Source of the DNA: DASQUK01 sp963756425
GTDB lineage: Bacteria; Actinomycetota; Acidimicrobiia; Acidimicrobiales; VFJN01
Length of the DNA stretch: 64,000 nt
Assembly (NCBI GenBank): GCA_963756425.1
Contig: CAVWNW010000003.1
Location: forward strand, 62,001 to 126,000
Reading direction: 5' to 3'
The notes under the pieces are model-generated. The model was not told where the DNA came from, searched no databases, and saw only the letters and a program-made list of their open reading frames with translations. Below are positions 23,939 to 32,200 of this stretch, piece by piece. The position numbers and the translations under genes are program-made. Numbering within the stretch: position 1 is the first letter of the stretch; each line of letters starts with the position of its first letter.

Positions 23939-25384
23939 TCATGAGACGCCCTCAGATGATGCCACCTCGATGCGGTCGCAGCGGCCGCCGTCACCCTCGG
24001 CGAGCGACGCGCTCCCCCCGGGCCCCACGGGCTCGGTGCGGTCGGGCTGGTAGCGCTGCTGCTCCACCCGGGGCCAGGCGTCGAAGTACTGCACGTCGCC
24101 CGTGCGGGTCCGGTAGAGCGCGGGCGTGTCGACGCCATCGCAGTCCCAGTCGCCGAGCACGAGTTGGTCGCCGGGCTCGCCGATGGCGATCCGCTGGCGG
24201 TCGCCGTCGACGCGGATGCTCAGCACCATCCGCTCGCTGCCGGCGACCGCTTCCGGTCGATACACGCCGACGGTCGGGCAGCCGTCGCCCTCGGGGTCGC
24301 CCTCCACCTCGACGGCGCCCGGGCCGGGCGGCGCCGTGGCGGCGTCGTTCGCCGGGCAGTCGGGCCGTGCATCGTCGGACGACAGCGGGCCGCGCACGAG
24401 GAAGAGCACGCCGGCCGCGCCGAGGCCGACCGCCACCAACACCGGGATCCTGGCCGGGATGCGGCGTGGGGCCTCGGGTTCGGGGCGGGGCGGGCGGGGA
24501 CCGAAGGTGCGGGTGGCGCCCGGCGGCTCTCCGCCGTCAGCGGCGCCGGGCGCGGGACCCGGCAGCCGGATGTCGCCGACCGGCACGGTGGTCCGGAGGG
24601 CGCGGGCAAGGTCGTCGGCCGAGGCGAAGCGCCGTTCGGGATCGCGCTCCATGGCCCTCTCCACCACGGCCGCCAACGCTTCCGGCACGTGCGTCAGGCT
24701 CTCCAGGCGCAGGTGCCGGCCCACCTCGGCCGCCCGCACCACGGCCAACGGCACCGGCCCGGTGTACGGCGTCTGTCCCGCCAGCGCCTGGTAGCAGACG
24801 ACGCCCAACGAGTAGACGTCGGCACGCGGATCGGGCTGGGCGCCGTCGAGCAGCTCCGGGGCGACGTACTCGGCGGTGCCGCTCACCTCGTCGCTGGTGC
24901 GGCCGCCCAAGGTCCGGGCCACGCCGAAGTCCGACAGCAGCGGCTCGCCGTCCGACGTGAACAGGATGTTGGCCGGCTTGACGTCGCCGTGGAGGATGCC
25001 CCGCCGGTGGGCCGATGCCAGGGCGTCGGCAACGGGTGCCGCCACGGCGACCACCCCGCCCGGTGCCAGGCGGGCGCGCTCGGCCAGGAGGTCGCCGAGG
25101 GATCCGCCGGGCGCGAACTGCATGGCCAGCGCGATGCCGTCCCCGTCGCGCAGCACCTCGAGCACCCGCACGATGTGCGGATGGTCGAGGTCGGTGAGGA
25201 GGGCGGCCTCTCGCCGGAGCAGTTCGAGCTCGTCGGCGCCACCACCGACCCGTAGCCGCTTGAGCGCCACGACCCGGGCGATCGGCCCTCGGCTGTGGGC
25301 CCGCCACACCGTCCCCGATGCGCCGGCGCCGATCTGCCGTTCGAGCTCGTAGTCGCCGACCGTCGGGGTGCTACTGGTTACCAC
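23939..25384 (-). CDS. Membrane Ser/Thr protein kinase
   Basis: A PASTA-less Hanks-type kinase of 481 residues. The Gly-rich loop (IGAGASGTVWRA, 18-29), VALKRL lysine (K42), catalytic loop HGDVKPAN (132-139) and DFG (152-154) are all present; the loop has Gly in place of the Arg of the common HRD, a non-RD kinase. A Pro-rich linker leads to one membrane helix ('PVLVAVGLGAAGVLFLV', about 318-335) and an extracytoplasmic domain with 'LVLGDWDCDGVDTPALYRTR', the FG-GAP/VCBS-like type seen in actinobacteria. GTG 25384 overlaps the preceding WXG100-like gene by 14 bases, so the kinase probably belongs to the type VII-like locus and may phosphorylate targets of the FHA domain at 29294-33673. Confidence 0.9.
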   Translation of the reverse strand: MVTSSTPTVGDYELERQIGAGASGTVWRAHSRGPIARVVALKRLRVGGGADELELLRREAALLTDLDHPHIVRVLEVLRDGDGIALAMQFAPGGSLGDLLAERARLAPGGVVAVAAPVADALASAHRRGILHGDVKPANILFTSDGEPLLSDFGVARTLGGRTSDEVSGTAEYVAPELLDGAQPDPRADVYSLGVVCYQALAGQTPYTGPVPLAVVRAAEVGRHLRLESLTHVPEALAAVVERAMERDPERRFASADDLARALRTTVPVGDIRLPGPAPGAADGGEPPGATRTFGPRPPRPEPEAPRRIPARIPVLVAVGLGAAGVLFLVRGPLSSDDARPDCPANDAATAPPGPGAVEVEGDPEGDGCPTVGVYRPEAVAGSERMVLSIRVDGDRQRIAIGEPGDQLVLGDWDCDGVDTPALYRTRTGDVQYFDAWPRVEQQRYQPDRTEPVGPGGSASLAEGDGGRCDRIEVASSEGVS

Positions 25385-25652
25385 CCGCCGTCTGGATGTT
25401 CGTGTTGACGGTCATGATGTCGTCACTCATCATCGTCAGCCGCTCGATTGCGGTCTGCAGGGCACGCTTGGTGTCTGGCCACTCGGCGTAGAAGGCCTCG
25501 GCCGATCCCCCGGCGAAGTTCTCGGGGTTGAGGCTGTCGCCGTGACTCACGAACGTGCTGATGCTGTCGAGCAGGCCCCCGTTGATCGTTCGCTTCATGT
25601 TGTCGATGGCCTGGATCGCTTCGGTCGTGGACTTGACCACACCTTGCGTCAT
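25371..25652 (-). CDS. WXG100-like small protein
   Basis: A 93-residue, mostly helical protein in the size range of ESX substrates. The hairpin turn motif reads WPD ('AFYAEWPDTKRALQTAIERL') instead of WxG, with helices on both sides. ATG 25652 has AGGAG 6 bases upstream; a longer frame to 25691 lacks such a site. It is divergent to a second WXG100-like gene at 25845 and shares the regulatory region between them. A heterodimer between the two products is plausible by analogy to EsxA/EsxB. Confidence 0.75.
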   Translation of the reverse strand: MTQGVVKSTTEAIQAIDNMKRTINGGLLDSISTFVSHGDSLNPENFAGGSAEAFYAEWPDTKRALQTAIERLTMMSDDIMTVNTNIQTAGGNQ

Positions 25653-25723
25653 TGTCGGCTCCTTGTGATTGCAGCGGCGCCGACCCCCCACGGTCGGCTC
25701 GTCCCAGCCAGGCGCCCGCCGGC

Positions 25724-25802
25724 CGACACACTAGTCAGCGGTCACTGGGCTCCTGCGCGGGTCACCTAGTGCCTCGTCAGGTGACGTGGCACTAGTGTGT
25801 CG
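25724..25802. promoter_or_regulatory. Nested inverted repeats between divergent type VII-like genes
   Basis: CGACACACTAGT (25724-25735) and ACTAGTGTGTCG (25791-25802) are a perfect 12-bp inverted repeat. Inside it CTAGTGCC (25766-25773) and GGCACTAG (25788-25795) form another perfect 8-bp pair. Each outer arm contains TAGTGT, a TANNNT-type -10 box, pointing outwards: on the minus strand about 76 bases from ATG 25652, and on the plus strand about 47 bases from ATG 25845. The region may thus be a symmetric pair of divergent promoters, operator sites, or both. Confidence 0.6.
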
Positions 25803-25844
25803 CCGTTCGCTGGGGCGGGCGGCTGCGGTGATGGGGAGGAACGC

Positions 25845-26225
25845 ATGGCGGCCGAGATGCCGGCAATGGTCGAAGCGGTGGCCGGCGCCACCGTCGCCGA
25901 GTTTCCGTGGGCCGGTGCGGCCGCGGCGGTGACTGCGCTCAACGCGGCGGCGAGCACCCTCGGGACCCAGCTCGATGCGCGGTCGACGATGCTGCCCACC
26001 ATCGTCGACTGGGAGGGCGCCTACCGCGACGAGTTCGACGGCGCCAACGCCCGAATCACCGGCACGGCCTCGGGGCTGAAGGAGACGCTGACAACGCTGG
26101 CGTCCTCGATCGTGTCCGGGGCGGAGCGCGCCAACCAGGCGCAGCGCAGCTACAACCAGGCGGCGCTGGAGCCAGATCCGCCGGCATCGACGACGCGGCG
26201 CTCCGGCCGCAACATCCCGGTCTGA
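25845..26225 (+). CDS. WXG100-like protein with WEG motif
   Basis: A 126-residue helical protein with the WxG signature in 'TIVDWEGAYRDEFDGANARI', flanked by Ala-rich helices, and a basic tail ('TRRSGRNIPV'). ATG 25845 is chosen because GGGAGGAA lies just upstream; the frame opens earlier at 25797 without such a site. It starts the plus-strand half of the type VII-like locus and is followed after 15 bases by the 685-residue candidate substrate. Confidence 0.82.
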   Translation: MAAEMPAMVEAVAGATVAEFPWAGAAAAVTALNAAASTLGTQLDARSTMLPTIVDWEGAYRDEFDGANARITGTASGLKETLTTLASSIVSGAERANQAQRSYNQAALEPDPPASTTRRSGRNIPV

Positions 26226-26240
26226 GCCGAGGGCCCGCCG

Positions 26241-28298
26241 ATGGCCACCAGCAGCGCCAATCCCTTCAAGCTCGGCCGCTACTCCAGCGACGGGCTGGCG
26301 CTCGTCGCCACGCTCAAGACCCAGGCGGACGCCGTCGCCGGCGCGCTCGCCGGCCTGCGCGGCAGCGGCTCGCCGTACATGCCCGCCCTCGGCGAGCCCG
26401 ACGCCACGCTGGCCGACCTCGTCGGCGACTGGCACCACCTCGACGAGTTCGCGGGCGACGTCGCCAACGCGTTCTTCCAGGCCAACCGGAACCTCGGCGA
26501 GCGCCCGCTGAGCCAGCAACAGCTCGATGCGATGGTCCTGTCGATGGGTGACGAGTCCATCCTGCTGCTCGGCCACGTGGGCTATGCCGACCGCGACGCG
26601 GCCATTGCCGCCGCCACCCAGCTGACCCAGGACATCCGGGCCGCCATGGACGACGGCATCTCGACCGAGGAGCTCGACGGGCTGGCGGACCGGGCGACGC
26701 GGGGACAGTTCGATCCTGCGTTCGCGGTCACGTTCGTGGAGGGCATGGGTGTCGACGGCATGATCCGCGTCCCGGCGCTCATCGAGGCGGCCTGGCCCGG
26801 CGGCGAGTACGGCGACAACCCGGGGTGGGGTCAGGACCGGCTCCTGCCGTTCGCCACCATCCTCACCACCGCCATGGACACCCGGGCGGCCACGCCGCAG
26901 ATCGACCGCCACGACCCGGACAACCAGGACCTCGCCGACGGCGACCGGCTGGGTGAGGAGTGGGTGCGGGAGTTCACCGACTTCTGGCAGCCCGACGAGT
27001 TCGACCAGCCCAACAACCTGCACTACAGCCTGCTGGTGAAGAGCGCCGCCCTGCCGAGCGACGTGCTCGTCGGCGTCGCCAACCGGCAGCTCGACTACCT
27101 CCTGGCACACGACGCCACGCCGACCGGCTACATGAACAGCATCCCGTGGGGCATCGAGGACTCGGTGGCGGAGATCAACATCCTCGATGCGCTCGGCGCC
27201 AACCAGGACGCATCCCTGGACTGGCTGAGCATGAAGAACCCCGGCGACGGCACCATCTATTACCCGGGCCGCACCGCCACCAACATGGAGATGCTGTTGC
27301 GCTACAGCCCCAACACGATCGATCCCCACCTGGGCGACGCGCTGGCCACGGTCGTCGACAACGGGCTCCAGCACTGGGATTCGGACAAGTCGGACGCCCT
27401 GTTCGAGACCGTCGTCGACACCGTGGCCGACCGGGACGGAGTCCACTTCGACCAGCTGTTGCCGACCCTCGGGGAGGGCGCCCGCACGCACATCGACCAG
27501 TTGGCCGACCGCACCCACGAGGTGATGCCCTCCACCGTGGGCGACGTCGACCAGAACGCCCAGCAGGGCCTCTACAACGCCCACGACTTCCTCAAGGTGC
27601 TGATGACGGACGACGACGCGGCCAACTCCGTCTACCGGGGCGGCCTCGAGTTCGTCCAGGCCACCCTGAGCTCGGACACCGGCGACGGGTTCGGCGGCGA
27701 GTCACGCCAGATCGGCGGCCTCATGGGACTCGTGACGGAGGCCGACGAGAACGCCCAGGTCGACGCCACCGAGGCCCGCATCGCCGCCCGGCAAAGCTTC
27801 CTCGACGGTGTCGGCCTGGTGAAGGACGTCGTCGGACTGGTGCCGGTGGCGGGGCAGACCGCCAGCTCGGCCATCAACATCGGCAGCTTCGCCTTGGATC
27901 AGGCCATCGACAACTTCGGCATGTCGGGCCTCGAAGGCGCCGTGGACCAGGACTACGCCAACATGGCCAACGTCCGAGACGGGATCAGGGCCGAGCTCAC
28001 GAGCGCGACCGCGGCGTACGAGTACGGGGTCCGAGGCACGTGGACGTCGGCCGAGGTCATCGACGCCACCAACTCGGCCCTCGGCAGCCGGGCGACCGGC
28101 ATGGATACCGACTTCTTCGCCGACGGGACCACCGGCGACCGGCGGCCCATCAAGCTGTACGCGGAGATGAGCACGGACGAGCAGCGGGCGTACAACGAGT
28201 GGCTCAACTCGGACCCCGTGGGCGATGCCATCGCCGCAGACCGCACCGCCGCCGGCCAACGCATGGACGAGGTCATCGACAGCCTCGAACATCGCTGA
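26241..28298 (+). CDS. Large ESX-associated protein, candidate secreted substrate
   Basis: A 685-residue protein that I cannot assign to a named family with certainty; it has the look of DUF6571-type proteins found next to WXG100 genes in Actinomycetota. It has no signal peptide. Long helical stretches begin 'FKLGRYSSDGLALVATLKTQ', with a central region rich in Asp and Asn and one weakly hydrophobic segment near 525-545 ('VKDVVGLVPVAGQTASSAIN'), which could insert into membranes. The Shine-Dalgarno GAGGG lies 6 bases before ATG 26241. Position between a WXG100-like gene and a lipoprotein gene suggests export by the ATPase at 29294-33673. No toxin or nuclease motif was seen in its C-terminus. 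Confidence 0.6.
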   Translation: MATSSANPFKLGRYSSDGLALVATLKTQADAVAGALAGLRGSGSPYMPALGEPDATLADLVGDWHHLDEFAGDVANAFFQANRNLGERPLSQQQLDAMVLSMGDESILLLGHVGYADRDAAIAAATQLTQDIRAAMDDGISTEELDGLADRATRGQFDPAFAVTFVEGMGVDGMIRVPALIEAAWPGGEYGDNPGWGQDRLLPFATILTTAMDTRAATPQIDRHDPDNQDLADGDRLGEEWVREFTDFWQPDEFDQPNNLHYSLLVKSAALPSDVLVGVANRQLDYLLAHDATPTGYMNSIPWGIEDSVAEINILDALGANQDASLDWLSMKNPGDGTIYYPGRTATNMEMLLRYSPNTIDPHLGDALATVVDNGLQHWDSDKSDALFETVVDTVADRDGVHFDQLLPTLGEGARTHIDQLADRTHEVMPSTVGDVDQNAQQGLYNAHDFLKVLMTDDDAANSVYRGGLEFVQATLSSDTGDGFGGESRQIGGLMGLVTEADENAQVDATEARIAARQSFLDGVGLVKDVVGLVPVAGQTASSAINIGSFALDQAIDNFGMSGLEGAVDQDYANMANVRDGIRAELTSATAAYEYGVRGTWTSAEVIDATNSALGSRATGMDTDFFADGTTGDRRPIKLYAEMSTDEQRAYNEWLNSDPVGDAIAADRTAAGQRMDEVIDSLEHR

Positions 28299-29218
28299 TG
28301 CCACGCCCGGCCCGGTCGACGCCCGTCCTCACGCTGCCCATGGCGGCCCTCGTGCTGGCGGCCACCGTCGTCTTCGCCGTGGCGGCCTGCTCCGACGATG
28401 GAGGTGACGACGCCGACGAGGTCGGCACGCTCCAGACCGTGGTCGAAAGCGACGATCTGGCCGAGGCGATCGACGTCGCCGCCGGCGATGGGATGGTGTG
28501 GGTCGCCACCGGCGCGGGCCAGGTGCTCCAGGTGTCGGGCGACGGCCTGGCGGAAGCGGACGGCCTGGACGCGGTGTCGACCGTCGCCGGCATCGCCGCC
28601 AGCGACGACGGCACGCTCTTCGCCACTGACCCCGACCGCCGCAGCCTCGTGCGCTACCGGGACGGCAGCGCCGACGGCGGCGCCGTTCCGGCGGTCCAGG
28701 AGCTCAGCGCGCTCGCCGCCGCGGCGGACGGCACCGTGTTCGTGGCCGACCACGACGCACTGCAGGTCGTGTCGATCGGCGCCGACGACAGCGTCGGCGA
28801 GTTGGCCGGCGACGCGCTGGCGGGCCCACTGACGGTGGCGCCCGATGGCACCGTCTACTACGTCGACGACCAGGTCCTCGACGGCCAGATCATGGCGCTG
28901 CCCCCGGGCGGCGGGCCGGAGCGGCTCACGCAGTCCGTGGAGCGCGACGATGAAGGGAACCCGGTCGAGCTCCCGTCGGAGGGCGCCTCCGCCGGCGACT
29001 CCTACATCGAGGCCCGCGACCTGGCGGCCACCGACGACGGCGTGTTCGTGTTGACGTTCACCAACGAGGTCTGGCGCGTCGGCGACGACGGGGAGCTCGA
29101 GCTCGTGCTCCGCCGCGGCGGCGACTCCGCGCTGGTGGCCCTGAGTGCGTCGGGCGAGGACGTCTACGTGCTCGACGCCGGCACCGCCACGCTGTCGACC
29201 ATCGACGCAGCCGGCTGA
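28298..29218 (+). CDS. Beta-propeller lipoprotein
   Basis: A 306-residue lipoprotein: signal peptide and lipobox ending at Cys31 (AVAACSDD), then an acidic linker and repeated blades such as 'GMVWVATGAGQVLQVSGDGL', 'GTLFATDPDRRSLVRYRDG', 'GTVFVADHDALQVVSIGADD' and 'DGVFVLTFTNEVWRVGDDG', typical of NHL/SMP-30-like beta-propellers. It would sit on the outer face of the membrane. The ATG overlaps the stop of the large candidate substrate (TGATG), so the two are coupled; a role in handling the exported protein is inference. Confidence 0.8.
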   Translation: MPRPARSTPVLTLPMAALVLAATVVFAVAACSDDGGDDADEVGTLQTVVESDDLAEAIDVAAGDGMVWVATGAGQVLQVSGDGLAEADGLDAVSTVAGIAASDDGTLFATDPDRRSLVRYRDGSADGGAVPAVQELSALAAAADGTVFVADHDALQVVSIGADDSVGELAGDALAGPLTVAPDGTVYYVDDQVLDGQIMALPPGGGPERLTQSVERDDEGNPVELPSEGASAGDSYIEARDLAATDDGVFVLTFTNEVWRVGDDGELELVLRRGGDSALVALSASGEDVYVLDAGTATLSTIDAAG

Positions 29219-29223
29219 CCGTT

Positions 29224-29267
29224 CCTGCCGCGGGATCGGTTGCCAGGGCCACCAATCTCGCGGCAGG
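29224..29267. terminator. Two-tier hairpin, copy C, with changed outer stem
   Basis: Outer arms CCTGCCGCG (29224-29232) and CGCGGCAGG (29259-29267) pair perfectly. Inner GATCGGT (29234-29240) and ACCAATC (29251-29257) pair at six of seven positions. The outer stem differs from copies A and B on both sides in a way that keeps pairing. It lies between convergent genes, 5 bases after the lipoprotein stop. Confidence 0.6.
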
Positions 29268-29293
29268 TTTCCTCGGGGGTGGGGGTCGGAGCG

Positions 29294-32200
29294 TCAGCCG
29301 GGCAGCGCCACCTGGATGAGCTCGACCTCGCCGCTGTTCACGACGTAGCCCCGGCCCGGCACCATGGCCACCGGCGCCCGCCGCGGCAGCGAGGCGCCGA
29401 GGATGTCGCCGTCGAGGTCGACGTCCGGACGGAGCAGCACGCCGAGCTTCGAGCGGCGCAGGGGCCGGGTCCAGTGCGAGTAGCCGGTGCGGATGCCGTC
29501 GTTGCGGCCGGCGGCGACGAACAGCAGGCCCGGGAGGTCCGACGTCGACAGTCGCTCGAGCACACCGCCCGAGTCGTCGACCGATTCGGCGTCGTCGACA
29601 AGCACAAGCGCGAGCCGCCCGGCGGCACCGGCGTCCTCCACCAGCGGCATGAGCTTGGCCCCGACGGTGGCGGGCGCCACCACGTGGTCAACCGACGCGG
29701 CTCGGGCCGCCAGCGGCGAGCGCGGCCCGGCCACGGCGATCACGGTGACGTCTCGCCCGCCGGCGCGGCAGGCGGTGGCCACGGTGAGGAGTGCGGTGCT
29801 CTTGCCCGACCGGGCCGGCCCGGTCACCAGCGCGTGCTCGCCCTCGTAGACGGCGAGGCCGGCGGCGGACAGGGTGCGCTCGGCGACGCCGATCGGGATC
29901 GACCACGGCCGCTCGCCGAGCCTGGCGGGTGCCGCCAGCTCGTCCAGCCGGACGGCGGTGGCGAGGCTGGCGATCGGATCGGGCCGGCGCGCCGTCGCCG
30001 TCGGGACGGTGGCCGTCGGCGTAGGGGCGGTCGCCGCCAGGCGGGCCGCGGCGGCCGCCAGTCCGCCGGCGGGCCGGGCGACCTGGACCACCTGGCCCGT
30101 GCCGGCCAGCAGCGCCCGCCCCGGCACCATCTCGGGTACTGCCGCCGGGCGCACGCCGAACCCGCTGTAGTCGTACGCGTCGGCGAGCCTGAGCGCCATC
30201 CGCTGGCGGACCAGCGACGCGAGCTGGCTGGGCACCGCCGTGGCGCGGTCGGCCGCCACCACCGTGTACATCCGCAGCTCCGGCCCGTCGGCGAACACCC
30301 GGCCGAAGGCGTCGAACACCGCACTGCCGGCGAGGTCGTTGTACTCGGCGGCGAAGGCGCTCCAGCCGTCGACCAGCGTGACGATCCGCGGCTCGTCGTG
30401 CAGGGCTCCGCTCCCGAGCTGCCGGCGGCGATCGAGCTCGGCCCGCAGGTGGCGGATCAGCCGGGCCTGGCGCTCGCGCTCGTTGGCCATGATCACGGCC
30501 CCGACGTGGGGCAACCGCTCCAGTGCGCCGAGCTCCCCGGCCCCGAAGTCGAGGCCGTAGACGTGGACGTCGGCGGCGGAGTTGAGGCGCGCCGCCGACA
30601 GGGCCAGGCTCGACAGCGTCGTCGTCGTGCCGCTGCCCCCGATGCCGTAGACGATGAGGTTGCCATCCGTGGGCGACCACCCCGTCGGGTACTGGGTCTG
30701 CGCGTCGGGGTCGTCGGCCAGCGCCAGCGGCACGAACTCCGACGGGTGCTGCGTCCCCGCCTCCCCCAGCGTTCGGTCGATCAGCCGGTCGAGGTCGACG
30801 TCGCCCGGCAGCGGATCCGGCCAGGGCCGGCGCGGCTGGGGGCGGCCGGTCCGGGCGAACGCGTCCCGGGCGGCGGCGACCAGCACCGACAGGTCGGTGT
30901 CGCCCTCGACGCCGGGATCGGCGTCGGGCTGGTCGATGGGGGGCCCGACACCGAGGCCGGGTGGCGTTGGCGCGCTCGCCGGCCTCGGCGCCGGCCCGTA
31001 GACGAACGGCGCCACGTCCACCGGCGCCCGTGCCGCGTCCTGCCGCGAGCCGGTGGACAGTGCCGCCTGGATCGCCACCACCTCGCCCGGTCCCAGGCGC
31101 ACATAGGCCCGCCCCGGAGCGGTGCGGGGGATGCCAGCGGCGTCGGGGACGTCGATGACGTCCGTGGAGTCGGTCCGCTCCTGGACCCGTAGGGCGATGC
31201 GCAGGTTGGTGTTGGCGCGGATGTTGTCGCTGATCGCCCCCTGGGGACGCTGGGTGGCGAGCAGAAGGTGCACGCCCAGACTGCGCCCTCGTTGCGCCAC
31301 GCCCACGAGGGCGTCGATGAACTCCGGCAGCTCGGCCCTGAGGGTGGCGAACTCGTCGATGATCACCAGGAGCCGGGGCAGGGCCTCGGGCAGCCCCTTC
31401 CGCAGGTAGTCGGGCAGGTCGACGGCCCCGGCGTCGCGCAGCACCCGCTCGCGGTGGCGCAGCTCGGCCTCGAGACAGCGCAGCGCCCGCTCGGCGAGGT
31501 GCTGGTCGAGGTCGGTGACCATGCCGACCGTGTGCGGCAGCCGGGCGCAGTCGTCGAACGCGCTTCCACCTTTGAAGTCGACGAGCACGAACGTGAGGTG
31601 GTCGGGGTCGACCGTGGCGGCGAGTCCCGCCACCAGCGTGCGCAGCAGTTCGGACTTACCGGCGCCGGTCGTCCCGCCCACCAGCCCGTGGGGCCCGTCG
31701 GCCACGAAGTCGATGCCGAACACGCCGTCCTCGGCCACACCGACGGGCGTGGCGGGGGAAGGGTCGATGCCGCCGGCCTTCCAGCGGGCCAGGACGGCGT
31801 CGGCCGTGCAGTCCTCGAGATCGAGCAGCGGCAGCAGACGGATCGACGCCGGCAGGCCGGCGCCCACCACGTCGAGCTCGGGGTCCTCGAAGCGCGCCAG
31901 CGACCGGGCGCAGTCGCGGGCGACGCCGTCGTCCACGCCGGCGGCGAGGAACCCACCGATCCGCAGGCCCCTCTGCGGCAGGGCGAGATCGGCGCGGCCG
32001 TCGGAATCGGTCATCTCGATGACGGTGGTGCACACCGCCGGCAGCCGGTCGATCGTGGAGGCGACGACGATGCCCGCCACCAGCCCGCCCTCGCCACGCA
32101 GCAGGCTCCGGGTCGGGGCCTTGCGGCCCTCGGTCAGCGATTCGTCGTCGACCACCACGAGCAGCGTGGGACCTACGGCGTGCTCGGAGCGATCCGCCCG

